64,000 nt of DNA, taken from Chitinophaga fulva. Its GTDB lineage: Bacteria; Bacteroidota; Bacteroidia; Chitinophagales; Chitinophagaceae. Positions 7,689 to 14,842 of this stretch are shown one piece after another; the first letter of the stretch is position 1, and each line of letters begins with the position of its first letter. Both the position numbers and the translations under genes were made by a program. The notes beneath the pieces are model-generated. The model ran no database searches, was not told the DNA's origin, and was given only the letters and a program-made list of their open reading frames with translations. Where the stretch lies: NCBI RefSeq assembly GCF_012927205.1, contig NZ_JABBGC010000001.1, positions 2,728,810-2,792,809 of the forward strand, in the 5' to 3' direction.

Positions 7689-8138
7689 CTATCTGTTCCG
7701 GCGGAACGGAAATTTTGGCGTGGCGATGGTGTCACTGATATTACCCGAATTGTCCCGCAGAAAAACAACATAGTGTGCGCTATCGCCGGGTGCAGGGTTG
7801 TACGCTGCTGCAAAATCAATCTCCCCGAAAGGCATAATTACATCAGCTTTTACGCTGTTGCCCCTGTTTTGCCCGATTTTAGGCATTTTAAAGAATGTCC
7901 AGATGGTATCTTTGGTGATGGCTTGTTCGCTGTCTTTGAGCATGCCCACGGCGATGCTGTCTTCAATATCTCCATCTCCGTCTTCTACCCGCATGGTGAG
8001 TATAAACTGTTTGGTGTCCGGGGTGATGCTGTCTGGTTGATAGCTTTTAAAGGACAGCAATGGTTTGGAGCCGATCTTATCTTTTTTACAAGCATAGAGC
8101 AAACCCACGGCCAGGAGCAAATAGAGAATTTTCTTCAT
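7689..8138 (-). CDS. Small lipoprotein of unknown function
   Basis: A 149-residue lipoprotein: signal peptide MKKILYLLLAVGLL with lipobox LYAC, then CKKDK. The mature part reads as a small beta domain with FILTMRVEDGDGDIEDSIAV and VVFLRDNSGNISDTI, which resembles Ig- or cadherin-like extracellular repeats with an acidic DGDGD turn that could bind calcium. I do not recognise a named family. It is flanked by its own terminator and by a divergent promoter region shared with the LuxE-like gene. Confidence 0.75.
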   Translation of the reverse strand: MKKILYLLLAVGLLYACKKDKIGSKPLLSFKSYQPDSITPDTKQFILTMRVEDGDGDIEDSIAVGMLKDSEQAITKDTIWTFFKMPKIGQNRGNSVKADVIMPFGEIDFAAAYNPAPGDSAHYVVFLRDNSGNISDTIATPKFPFRRNR

Positions 8139-8255
8139 AAAACAAACCTACATTAATTTAGGAAATATACAAATATTCGGCTATCTCTGTCTCTCCAACG
8201 AAAAACGTTTTTTTGCCAACATTTGTTACTTGCTGGCTAAATTTATTCTTCTCCC

Positions 8256-8263
8256 TACCTTTG
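8256..8263 (+). promoter_or_regulatory. -7 element for the LuxE-like gene
   Basis: TACCTTTG matches TAnnTTTG and lies 22 bases before the ATG at 8286. A clear -33 element is not seen. Confidence 0.5.
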
Positions 8264-8285
8264 TGGTCTTTAAAGACCGATATAC

Positions 8286-9269
8286 ATGCGCGTAGTTTCG
8301 CCCGATTATATATTTTCGCTGAAGCCAGATGAACTGGAAACCGCTGCCCTGGAGCTGTTTAACTATCAGTACCAGGAGAATGCGCTTTACAGGGCTTATA
8401 CCGATGCCCTGCGGATACAGCCCCGCCAGGTGAGCAGTATCCTGGAGATACCCTACCTGCCCATCCAGTTTTTTAAGTCGCACCAGGTGGTATGCGGACA
8501 GTTTGAGCCACAGCTGGTATTTGAAAGCAGTGGCACTACCCAGACGGTCAACAGCCGGCACCTGGTGAAAGATGCTGCCGTCTACACCCGTAGCTTTATG
8601 ACGGCTTTTGAACAGTTCTACGGACCGGTGACCGACTATGTGGTGGTAGGGTTGCTGCCTTCCTACCTGGAACGGCAACACTCTTCGCTGGTATGTATGG
8701 TACAGGAGATGATCGTTCGCAGTGGTCACGAGGAAAGCGGTTTTTACCTGTACGAACATGATAAGCTGCATCAGCAGCTGCAATGGCTGGAAGCACGGGG
8801 ACAGAAAGTGCTGTTGATCGGCGTTACTTTCGGCCTGCTCGATTTTGCGGAGAAATACACCCTGGAGCTGCAGCATACCATCGTCATGGAAACAGGCGGC
8901 ATGAAAGGCCGCCGGGAAGAATGGACCCGTGATGAAGTACATGCTTTCCTGAAAGAAAGATTAGGCGTGACCGTAGTACATGCAGAATATGGCATGACTG
9001 AACTGCTGTCGCAGGCATATTCCCGCGGACAGGGCTACTTTGAAACCCCTGCCTGGATGAAAGTGCTGCTACGGGATGAGAACGACCCGTTTCAGCTTAC
9101 AGCCGGCAAAGGTTCCGGCGTGATGAACGTCATTGACCTGGCCAATATCTATTCCTGCGCGTTCATTGCTACGGAAGATATCGGGAAAATTCATGCCGAC
9201 GGCCGTTTCGAGGTGCTGGGACGCCTCGATAATTCGGCCCTGCGCGGTTGCAGCCTGATGGTGAGTTGA
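8286..9269 (+). CDS. LuxE/PaaK-like acyl-adenylating (acyl protein synthetase) family protein
   Basis: A 327-residue protein related to LuxE acyl-protein synthetase and phenylacetate-CoA ligase (ANL superfamily). Seen: QFEPQLVFESSGTTQTV near residue 80, which is the P-loop-like SSGTT of adenylating enzymes, ETGGMKGRREE near 205, and the motif HAEYGMTELLSQAYS near 235, which matches the A5 YGMTE segment; EDIGKIHADGRFEVLGRLDN ends the protein. It lacks the usual small C-terminal ANL domain, like LuxE. The family activates acyl groups as acyl-AMP. In Bacteroidota such orphans occur without luxCDAB genes, and none is present here. The substrate is unknown. Confidence 0.8.
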   Translation: MRVVSPDYIFSLKPDELETAALELFNYQYQENALYRAYTDALRIQPRQVSSILEIPYLPIQFFKSHQVVCGQFEPQLVFESSGTTQTVNSRHLVKDAAVYTRSFMTAFEQFYGPVTDYVVVGLLPSYLERQHSSLVCMVQEMIVRSGHEESGFYLYEHDKLHQQLQWLEARGQKVLLIGVTFGLLDFAEKYTLELQHTIVMETGGMKGRREEWTRDEVHAFLKERLGVTVVHAEYGMTELLSQAYSRGQGYFETPAWMKVLLRDENDPFQLTAGKGSGVMNVIDLANIYSCAFIATEDIGKIHADGRFEVLGRLDNSALRGCSLMVS

Positions 9270-9393
9270 TTTTCGAATTTTCGAATTTTGATATTTAGTC
9301 CGGCTGTTTATATGGCTGGGCAAAAAAATGGTAACATATATCATTGTTTGACGGTTTTACCGGTAGGAGCTTTGACAGACATAAACTCTTTTT

Positions 9394-9894
9394 ATGATTG
9401 TCAACTTCTTCTACCGGCTGATCTTACCGGCAGTCTGTATCATACTGGCCACAGCGGCCTGTAGCCCTTCGTCTTCATCCTCAGGGGAACAAAATAAAAA
9501 CATTGTCCGCCGTTATTTCGGCGAAGCCTGGAACCAGGGGAAGCTGGAGGCGCTGGACAGCTTGCTGGCGCCGCAGTACATCAATCACACGCCCAGCACG
9601 CCTGATCCGCCACGCGGCCCCGGCGGACTAAAACCCATCATTGCCGCTTTCCGGCGGGCTTTCCCTGACCTGCATTTTGAAATAAAAGACCTCATTGCCA
9701 ACGACAGTATGGTGGTGGCCCGGGTGGTGATGACCGGCACCCAGCAGGACAGCCTGTTCCAGCTGCCGCCTACCGGTAAAAAGGTGGAGGTGAACCAGAT
9801 CAATATTGAAAAAATCAGTAACGGTCAGATCGTGGAGCATTGGCGGGTGACCGATGAGCTGAGCCTCATGCGGCAGCTGGGTTTTGTGCCCTGA
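9394..9894 (+). CDS. SnoaL-like ester cyclase family lipoprotein
   Basis: A 166-residue exported protein. The signal peptide ends in a Cys (ATAACSPSSSSSG), suggesting a lipoprotein with a Ser-rich linker. The rest is a SnoaL-like/NTF2 fold: NIVRRYFGEAWNQGKLEALDSL, APQYINHTPS, AAFRRAFPDLHFEIKDLIA, and the C-terminal INIEKISNGQIVEHWRVTD. Proteins of this group bind small hydrophobic ligands, and some cyclise polyketides, but most bacterial members have no known substrate. It is followed after 51 bases by a Crp/Fnr gene in the same direction. Confidence 0.8.
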   Translation: MIVNFFYRLILPAVCIILATAACSPSSSSSGEQNKNIVRRYFGEAWNQGKLEALDSLLAPQYINHTPSTPDPPRGPGGLKPIIAAFRRAFPDLHFEIKDLIANDSMVVARVVMTGTQQDSLFQLPPTGKKVEVNQINIEKISNGQIVEHWRVTDELSLMRQLGFVP

Positions 9895-9945
9895 TGCAGG
9901 AACCCTAAAAAATTGTAACTATGCAGTAATGAATGCTTATTTGCC

Positions 9946-10521
9946 ATGCATCCGTTACTGCTCCATAATTTCAGCCGGCATATCTCCCTGTCGGACGATG
10001 AAACAGCCTCACTGCCTGCCTATTTCCGGCACCGGAAACTGCGCAGGAAAGAGCTGTTGCTGGAAGAAGGGGAGGTGTGCCGTTCGGAATATTTTGTGAT
10101 AAAAGGCGCCCTGCGCCAATATGAAACAGATGAAGAAGGCCGGGAACATGTGATCCAGTTTGCCTTTGAAGACTGGTGGATTTCAGACCCCTACAGTATG
10201 CATACCGGTACCCCTTCCATATACCATATTGATGCGCTGGAAGACAGCGAGGTATTACAGCTGGACCTGGACAGCCAGCAGCAGTTGTTTACCGATCTGC
10301 CTCAAATGAATATCTACTGGCGTATGATCATGCAGCAGGCGTTTATTGCCCTGCAACGCAGGGTATTGTTTCTGCAAAAGCCACTGGAAGAGCGTTACCA
10401 GGAATTCCTGCGCACCTATGCCTGGTTTGAACAGCGTATTCCGCAGCATCAGATAGCCGCCTACCTGGGTACGTCCCGTGAATCGCTGAGCCGGGTGAGG
10501 AACACGGTGCTGAAGAAATAA
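9946..10521 (+). CDS. Crp/Fnr-family transcription regulator
   Basis: A 191-residue regulator with an N-terminal cyclic-nucleotide-binding-like beta-roll (RRKELLLEEGEVCRSEYFVIKGALRQY) and a C-terminal HTH (IPQHQIAAYLGTSRESLSRVRNTV). The beta-roll lacks the Arg/Ser pair used by true CRP to bind cAMP, as is usual for the Bacteroidota branch. Members commonly control a neighbouring gene; here the SnoaL-like gene just upstream is the natural candidate, which is inference. Its stop is one base from the stop of the convergent gene at 10523. Confidence 0.85.
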   Translation: MHPLLLHNFSRHISLSDDETASLPAYFRHRKLRRKELLLEEGEVCRSEYFVIKGALRQYETDEEGREHVIQFAFEDWWISDPYSMHTGTPSIYHIDALEDSEVLQLDLDSQQQLFTDLPQMNIYWRMIMQQAFIALQRRVLFLQKPLEERYQEFLRTYAWFEQRIPQHQIAAYLGTSRESLSRVRNTVLKK

Positions 10522-10522
10522 C

Positions 10523-11248
10523 TTATTCCGGGCTGTTGGCAGCTACTTTCAGCAGCGCCGGCAATTTGGACGGGTCGTACATAATATTGGCGAGAGAAGT
10601 CATATACGGGAAGGAGTAATGATCCATACCGAATTTATTCAGCAGGTAAACATCCAGTTGTTCGGGAGCAGTATGTCCCTGAATATAATCGCCCACATAG
10701 AAGAGAAACCGTTGTCTTTCCTTTTCAAACAGCAGTACCAGCGCCACTTTGTCTTTCAGCTGGCTATGAAGCGGATTGCTGAATATTTTCAGTGCCTGAG
10801 CATAATGCGCGGAGGTGAGTGGTTCCGGCGGATTGGGCAGCAGCTGTGTACAGAAATAGTCTACCGCCAGGTCTTCGAAGTAGCTGACGCCGTTATCTTC
10901 TCCCGGATCGTTGTGCCAGGTGGCCCATTGCAGGAGGTCTGCCGGGGTACTGTTGCCAGACAGCAGTGCTTCCAGCTGGTGGATAACACCTTCCCGGGTA
11001 GGTGTAGCGTCAGTAGCCTGTGTGAGGGCGCCCACTATTTGCTGATAGTAATCTTCGTGCAAGGCCGAGGCAGTCCTCAGTAAGAGGCGGGTAACATCTT
11101 CTCCGGACTCTTCCAAGTCGGCTGGTTGTAGGTTTATTTCTCCGTACAGGTCCTGTAGTACTTCCTGTTTAGTTTTAGTTCCGCGCAAGTAAGCCTTCAG
11201 CAAAGCAATAAAATAAACAGAGGTTACAGGGGGCATCTTATCTTTCAT
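10523..11248 (-). CDS. Conserved-looking protein of unknown function
   Basis: A 241-residue soluble, acidic, mostly helical protein without signal peptide or membrane segment. It begins MKDKMPPVTSVYFIALLKAY (a second Met at residue 5 is an alternative start). No motif I can name. Trp/Tyr-rich patches (LLQWATWHNDPGEDNG, YFEDLAVDYFCTQLLP) and the segment KVALVLLFEKERQRFLFYVG are the most distinctive. It ends one base from the convergent Crp/Fnr gene. A TATTTTTG element on the reverse strand (11289-11282) may be its -7 box. Confidence 0.6.
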   Translation of the reverse strand: MKDKMPPVTSVYFIALLKAYLRGTKTKQEVLQDLYGEINLQPADLEESGEDVTRLLLRTASALHEDYYQQIVGALTQATDATPTREGVIHQLEALLSGNSTPADLLQWATWHNDPGEDNGVSYFEDLAVDYFCTQLLPNPPEPLTSAHYAQALKIFSNPLHSQLKDKVALVLLFEKERQRFLFYVGDYIQGHTAPEQLDVYLLNKFGMDHYSFPYMTSLANIMYDPSKLPALLKVAANSPE

Positions 11249-11589
11249 GGGCCTTTTTTAATCGCGCAATTGCGTTCAGGCCAAAAATAGGATAAATTAG
11301 ATAACAATTATTTGCCTGCTGTTGAAAACTAAAACATTTAATTTTCCGTAAGCTTTCTACAGGCAAATGGAAAAGTGGCCCGCCCCATAAAACTGGTGCA
11401 GTAATTGAGGAGTACTTTTTCACGTTTCACACTATCTTTAACTATACAGTAAGGCTATACGAACCGGCCATGGTACAGACCGGCACAGGCATTTTCCAGC
11501 AGATTACCCCTTTTCGGCATAACGGAAGCATGTTACAATTGTTTGGTCCCCTTCAACTTTTTCACTCAGTTTTTAAAAATTCACGAAAA
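11249..11589. other. 341-base non-coding region before the RiPP operon
   Basis: No gene is seen. The stretch holds a 9-base inverted repeat ATTTGCCTG/CAGGCAAAT (11310-11318 and 11360-11368, 41-base loop), a near -7 element TATCTTTA at 11433-11440 and an AT-rich leader before the precursor ATG at 11590. The operon promoter, and any metal-responsive site, must lie here, but I could not fix it. Confidence 0.5.
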
Positions 11590-11922
11590 ATGGAAAACAA
11601 ATCAATCAGCAAAAAAGTGCTCTTTTCCGGCTCTCTTGTAGCCAGCGCTATCCTGGGCCTGACTGCCCTGCAAACAAATGCCAACCCGGTTAGTTACACC
11701 AATCTGGGCTCCGGCTCCGCTGTCAGAAGTGTACTGACCGGCACCGCCTCTTCTGTTAACACTGTAGAGTTGGCCTGTTCCAAAGACTCCGCTGCCGCCA
11801 AATCCAAAGAACACAAATGCTCCCAGGGCAAATGCGCTGAAGGCAAATGTGTGGGTGCTCCCAAAAAAGGCAAAAAAGCTGGCGGCAAACACAAATCCGA
11901 TACTACCAAATCCGGTCAGTAA
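11590..11922 (+). CDS. Bufferin/HvfA-like RiPP metallophore precursor
   Basis: A 110-residue Cys-rich secreted precursor. The ATG at 11590 begins a good signal peptide (KKVLFSGSLVASAILGLTAL, probable cleavage after TNA at residues 29-31). The mature part has four Cys: C63 in ELACSKD, then C77, C82 and C87 in HKCSQGKCAEGKCVG, followed by a basic tail of Lys, Gly and His. The GKC repeats with the EGKC core resemble EGKCG peptides of the HvfA and bufferin groups, in which an MNIO enzyme turns Cys into oxazolone/thioamide or thiooxazole groups that bind copper. The three following genes (MNIO, DUF2063, DoxX) are the standard maturation partners. The precursor is separated from them by a hairpin. 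The spacing of the Cys differs from the simple EGKCGG repeat, so the exact modification is inferred. Confidence 0.8.
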   Translation: MENKSISKKVLFSGSLVASAILGLTALQTNANPVSYTNLGSGSAVRSVLTGTASSVNTVELACSKDSAAAKSKEHKCSQGKCAEGKCVGAPKKGKKAGGKHKSDTTKSGQ

Positions 11923-11934
11923 CCTTTCCCACAG

Positions 11935-11975
11935 GAAAGGCCGGAACGAAGCAGGACCGGCCTTTCTGTTTTCCT
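11935..11975 (+). terminator. Hairpin (attenuator/partial terminator) between precursor and MNIO genes
   Basis: GAAAGGCCGG (11935-11944) pairs exactly with CCGGCCTTTC (11957-11966), followed by the weak T-rich tail TGTTTTCCTG. It lies directly after the precursor stop and before the MNIO ATG. Such partial terminators are common in RiPP operons and give more precursor than enzyme; this role is inferred. Confidence 0.65.
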
Positions 11976-11995
11976 GTCGTAATAAACATATCATC

Positions 11996-12820
11996 ATGGT
12001 AGGACTAGGCTTTCGCCGCGAATTTGCGGAAGAAATGATCAGTGGAGAGCTGATCACGCCCGACTTTATTGAGTTTGCGCCGGAGAACTGGATGAATATC
12101 GGCGGTTACTGGAAAAAAATGCTGCACCGCGTATTGGAGAAGTATCCGGTGTTATGCCATGGGCTTTCACTGTCACTCGGCAGCCCTGAAGAAGTGGACA
12201 AAACCTTTCTCCGCTATGTGAAATCCTTCCTGGAAGAATATAAAGTCCGTATTTATTCCGAGCACCTGAGTTATTCCAAGTGTGACAACGCCCACCTTTA
12301 CGACCTGTTGCCCATGCCCTTTCGCATGGACGCCGCCCTGCATATGGCTGCACGCATACAACAGGTACAAGACTACCTGCAACGGCCACTGGCCATGGAA
12401 ATCATTTCCTACTACACACCAGTGGCGCCGGAGATGAGCGAAGCCGACTTTATCAATGAAGTGGTGCAGCGCTCCGGCTGTCAGCTGTTGCTGGATGTGA
12501 ACAATATTTACGTCAACGCCTTCAATCATCAATATGATGCTAAAGCTTTCATGGCACAGCTGCCGCTGGACAAGGTCGCCTATATCCATATGGCAGGGCA
12601 TGAGCAGGTATCTCCCGATATGATCCTGGATACGCACGGGCATCCTATCGCTGATCCGGTATATGAGTTGTTTGAATGGACCATCCGGCAGATACGGCCC
12701 GTACCGGTATTGCTGGAGCGTGATTTTAATATCCCGCAGATGCAGGACCTCCAGGAAGAACTGACCCGGCTGAAATCTATCTGTCATCAACAATGGAAAC
12801 ATCATGAGCTCGTTGCCTGA
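11996..12820 (+). CDS. MNIO (DUF692) family RiPP maturase
   Basis: A 274-residue TIM-barrel protein of the DUF692 / multinuclear non-haem iron oxidase family (MbnB, BufB, HvfB). The ATG at 11996 is chosen because the family starts at VGLGFRREFAEEM. Candidate iron ligands at the expected places: H55 (CHGLSLSLGS), E89-H90 (YSEHLSYS), E135 (AMEIISYY), D167-N170 (LLDVNNIYVNA), H198 and H202 (IHMAGHE), D212 and H214 (LDTHGHP) and E241 (LLERD). Such enzymes use two or three irons and oxygen to rearrange Cys residues of a precursor peptide. It overlaps the next gene by 17 bases, so the two are translationally coupled. Its substrate is almost surely the 11590-11922 product. Confidence 0.9.
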   Translation: MVGLGFRREFAEEMISGELITPDFIEFAPENWMNIGGYWKKMLHRVLEKYPVLCHGLSLSLGSPEEVDKTFLRYVKSFLEEYKVRIYSEHLSYSKCDNAHLYDLLPMPFRMDAALHMAARIQQVQDYLQRPLAMEIISYYTPVAPEMSEADFINEVVQRSGCQLLLDVNNIYVNAFNHQYDAKAFMAQLPLDKVAYIHMAGHEQVSPDMILDTHGHPIADPVYELFEWTIRQIRPVPVLLERDFNIPQMQDLQEELTRLKSICHQQWKHHELVA

Positions 12821-13553
12821 CAGCCGCCAGTTACAGCAGCGGTTTACAAAACACATTCGTACCGGTGTGCGGACAATCATCCCGGGTGTGGCTCAAGACC
12901 GGCTAGCACATTACCGCCACGCCATTTTCCATATGGTAAAAGATACCATGGAAAGCGCCTATCCGGTTACCTGCGCCAATATTCCGGCGCGGAAATGGGA
13001 CCGTATGGTCAGGGATTTTTTTGCCCATCATGCCTGTACCTCGAACCAGGTATGGAAGCTCCCCCTGGAGTTTTACACTTATGCTGTGGAGAACAACTGG
13101 GACGAAGTATATGACATCCCTTATCTGAGCGATCTGCTGGCTTTTGAATGGGCAGAGATCGAAGTGTTTAATATGGAAGATATTGCCCCGGCAGCTTTCA
13201 CTTCCACCGGCAACTGGCTGGAAACCCCGCTGGTACTGAATCCTGAATACCGGTTGCTTTCTTTCAAATATCCCGTTCACCGGGAAGCCAAACGTGCCCG
13301 GCTGTTAAAAGAGCAGGGCGCCTGGTTTGTGTTGCTGCACCGGGAGCCGGTCAATGGCCATGTGCAGTTTACGGGCCTGTCGCCGTGGCTGGCTTTTGTA
13401 ACAGAGCAGCTGGCAGCCGGTATAACGGTGAAGGATATACTGGAATATGCGCCACAACTGGGTATAACGGTGACGGCTGAACTGGAAAAAGATACCATCG
13501 CTTTTTTAGTCGACATGCAACGCCAACAATTTGTGTTGGGCTTTCAACCCTGA
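12804..13553 (+). CDS. DUF2063-family RiPP maturation partner (BufC/HvfC-like)
   Basis: A 249-residue cytosolic protein. The N-terminal half matches DUF2063 (once labelled 'putative DNA-binding'): LQQRFTKHIRTG, RLAHYRHAIFHMVKDTMESA, YPVTCANIPARKWDRMVRDF and PYLSDLLAFEWAEIEVFN. The C-terminal half is a small alpha/beta domain with LLHREPVNGHVQF. In known MNIO systems the partner (MbnC, HvfC, BufC) holds the precursor leader and presents the Cys to the iron enzyme. Here it overlaps the MNIO gene by 17 bases and is followed after 5 bases by DoxX. The gene order A-B-C-DoxX equals that of characterised bufferin/Hvf operons. Confidence 0.85.
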   Translation: MSSLPDSRQLQQRFTKHIRTGVRTIIPGVAQDRLAHYRHAIFHMVKDTMESAYPVTCANIPARKWDRMVRDFFAHHACTSNQVWKLPLEFYTYAVENNWDEVYDIPYLSDLLAFEWAEIEVFNMEDIAPAAFTSTGNWLETPLVLNPEYRLLSFKYPVHREAKRARLLKEQGAWFVLLHREPVNGHVQFTGLSPWLAFVTEQLAAGITVKDILEYAPQLGITVTAELEKDTIAFLVDMQRQQFVLGFQP

Positions 13554-13558
13554 AAATC

Positions 13559-13987
13559 ATGCGCGCTTACGCTTCATATGCACGCCGGTTATCGGCGCTC
13601 AGAGACATTCCGCTGCTATTGCTCCGGCTGGTGCTGGCCTATGGCTATTATCATCCGGCGCGACTGAAATGGCAGGATATTCATAGTATCGGAGACTGGT
13701 TTGGCCAGTTGCATATTCCCATGCCTTATGTCAGCGCCTACGTAGTGGCCATTACGGAATCGGCGGGCGTGGCCCTGCTGACGCTGGGCCTTTGGGTGCG
13801 GTATATCACCTTACCACTGATGTTCAGTATGGTGATAGCTATTATCACCGTGCACTGGGCCAACGGCTTTGAAGCCGGCGATAATGGCTTCGAAATTCCC
13901 CTCTATTATATCCTCATGTTGTTTACCCTGCTGGTGTATGGCAGTGGCAGAATAGGGCTGGACACGTTCCTGGAACGCGCCCGCTAA
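13559..13987 (+). CDS. DoxX-family membrane protein of the RiPP operon (HvfX/BufD-like)
   Basis: A 142-residue protein with four membrane helices (LLLLRLVLAYGYYHPARLKW, VVAITESAGVALLTLGLWV, ITLPLMFSMVIAIITVHW, IPLYYILMLFTLLVYGSGR), the DoxX layout. The short HWANGFEAGDNGFE segment between helices 3 and 4 is the conserved loop. DoxX partners of MNIO operons are thought to help in export, redox or copper handling, but their reaction is not settled. It begins 5 bases after the DUF2063 gene and ends overlapping by 4 bases the stop of the convergent oxidoreductase gene. Confidence 0.85.
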   Translation: MRAYASYARRLSALRDIPLLLLRLVLAYGYYHPARLKWQDIHSIGDWFGQLHIPMPYVSAYVVAITESAGVALLTLGLWVRYITLPLMFSMVIAIITVHWANGFEAGDNGFEIPLYYILMLFTLLVYGSGRIGLDTFLERAR

Positions 13988-14733
13988 TCCAGCAGGTGCA
14001 ATGCAAAACCGCTTTTACCTGTAGCAAAATGAGATTGCAGTACTTCCTGCTCATCATAATCCTGTTTGCCCATCCGGTAACGGATAGGAGCGGTGTCGGG
14101 GATGCTGACGAGCCGCTGTTCCAGGTCCTGCAGAATAGTGGCGAACCGTTCTTCTGATACGTTATTGGCGCTGTTAACCACAAACGGTGGCAGCGATGCT
14201 GCGCCTGCATACCAGAATACACCGTGATGTACAGGGAACATGAGGTCAATGATGTCGCCATGGATACCGTGAGGGCCCAGGGGCTCTGCGGAAGCGCCGG
14301 TGGTGATCATCAACATCACTTTTTTGCCTTTGAGGGTGCCGTTACCATAGCGCCCGCCGGTGCCGTAACCAAAGCCGTTGGTAAAAGTACGGTCTATCCA
14401 GCCTTTGAGGATAGCCGGCATGCCGAACCACCACAGGGGAAATTGCAATAAGATCACATCGGCCCATTTTATCTTTTCCTGTTCGGCAGCAATGTCCGGC
14501 GATTGCTGGTTTTCCAGGAAGGCTTTTTTGGAGATGGTGTTGTAGATAAGCCGTTCGTCGGCAGGCAGTGCCGGGAAGTCTTGCCGGCCTGCAGCTGCTT
14601 CCCATTGCTGACGGTAAAGGTCTGTCTCCACTACTTCATGACCATGGCGTTGTAATATCGCTACAGCAGCGTTTTTCAGGGAGGCGTTGAGAGAGCGGGG
14701 CTCGGGGTGCGCGAGTACAATCAATACTTTCAT
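13984..14733 (-). CDS. NAD(P)H dehydrogenase (quinone), flavodoxin-like fold
   Basis: A 249-residue cytosolic flavoprotein of the NQO1/KefF/MdaB group. Seen: MKVLIVLAHPEPRSLNASLK for the FMN/FAD phosphate loop, DVILLQFPLWWFGMPAILKGWIDRTF, the standard substrate-side motif, and GKKVMLMITTGA. These enzymes reduce quinones and other electrophiles by two electrons. It is divergent from an AraC regulator with a perfect palindrome between them, so induction by that regulator is likely. Its 3' end overlaps the DoxX gene by 4 bases in convergent orientation. Confidence 0.9.
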   Translation of the reverse strand: MKVLIVLAHPEPRSLNASLKNAAVAILQRHGHEVVETDLYRQQWEAAAGRQDFPALPADERLIYNTISKKAFLENQQSPDIAAEQEKIKWADVILLQFPLWWFGMPAILKGWIDRTFTNGFGYGTGGRYGNGTLKGKKVMLMITTGASAEPLGPHGIHGDIIDLMFPVHHGVFWYAGAASLPPFVVNSANNVSEERFATILQDLEQRLVSIPDTAPIRYRMGKQDYDEQEVLQSHFATGKSGFALHLLD

Positions 14734-14772
14734 TTGTTTATGTTTTGTTGTTAGGTTAATTTTGATGACGTA

Positions 14773-14786
14773 AAATTGTACAATTT
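14773..14786. promoter_or_regulatory. Perfect 14-bp palindrome, candidate operator
   Basis: AAATTGTACAATTT reads the same on both strands and lies in the 109-base gap between the divergent quinone oxidoreductase and AraC genes. A related half-site ATTGTACT occurs at 14800-14807. It is a good candidate site for the adjacent regulator, although AraC proteins more often bind direct repeats. Confidence 0.5.
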
Positions 14787-14842
14787 GATCGGTTGTTTTA
14801 TTGTACTATTTTTCTCTTTTTCTGTAACAAATCGACGATACC

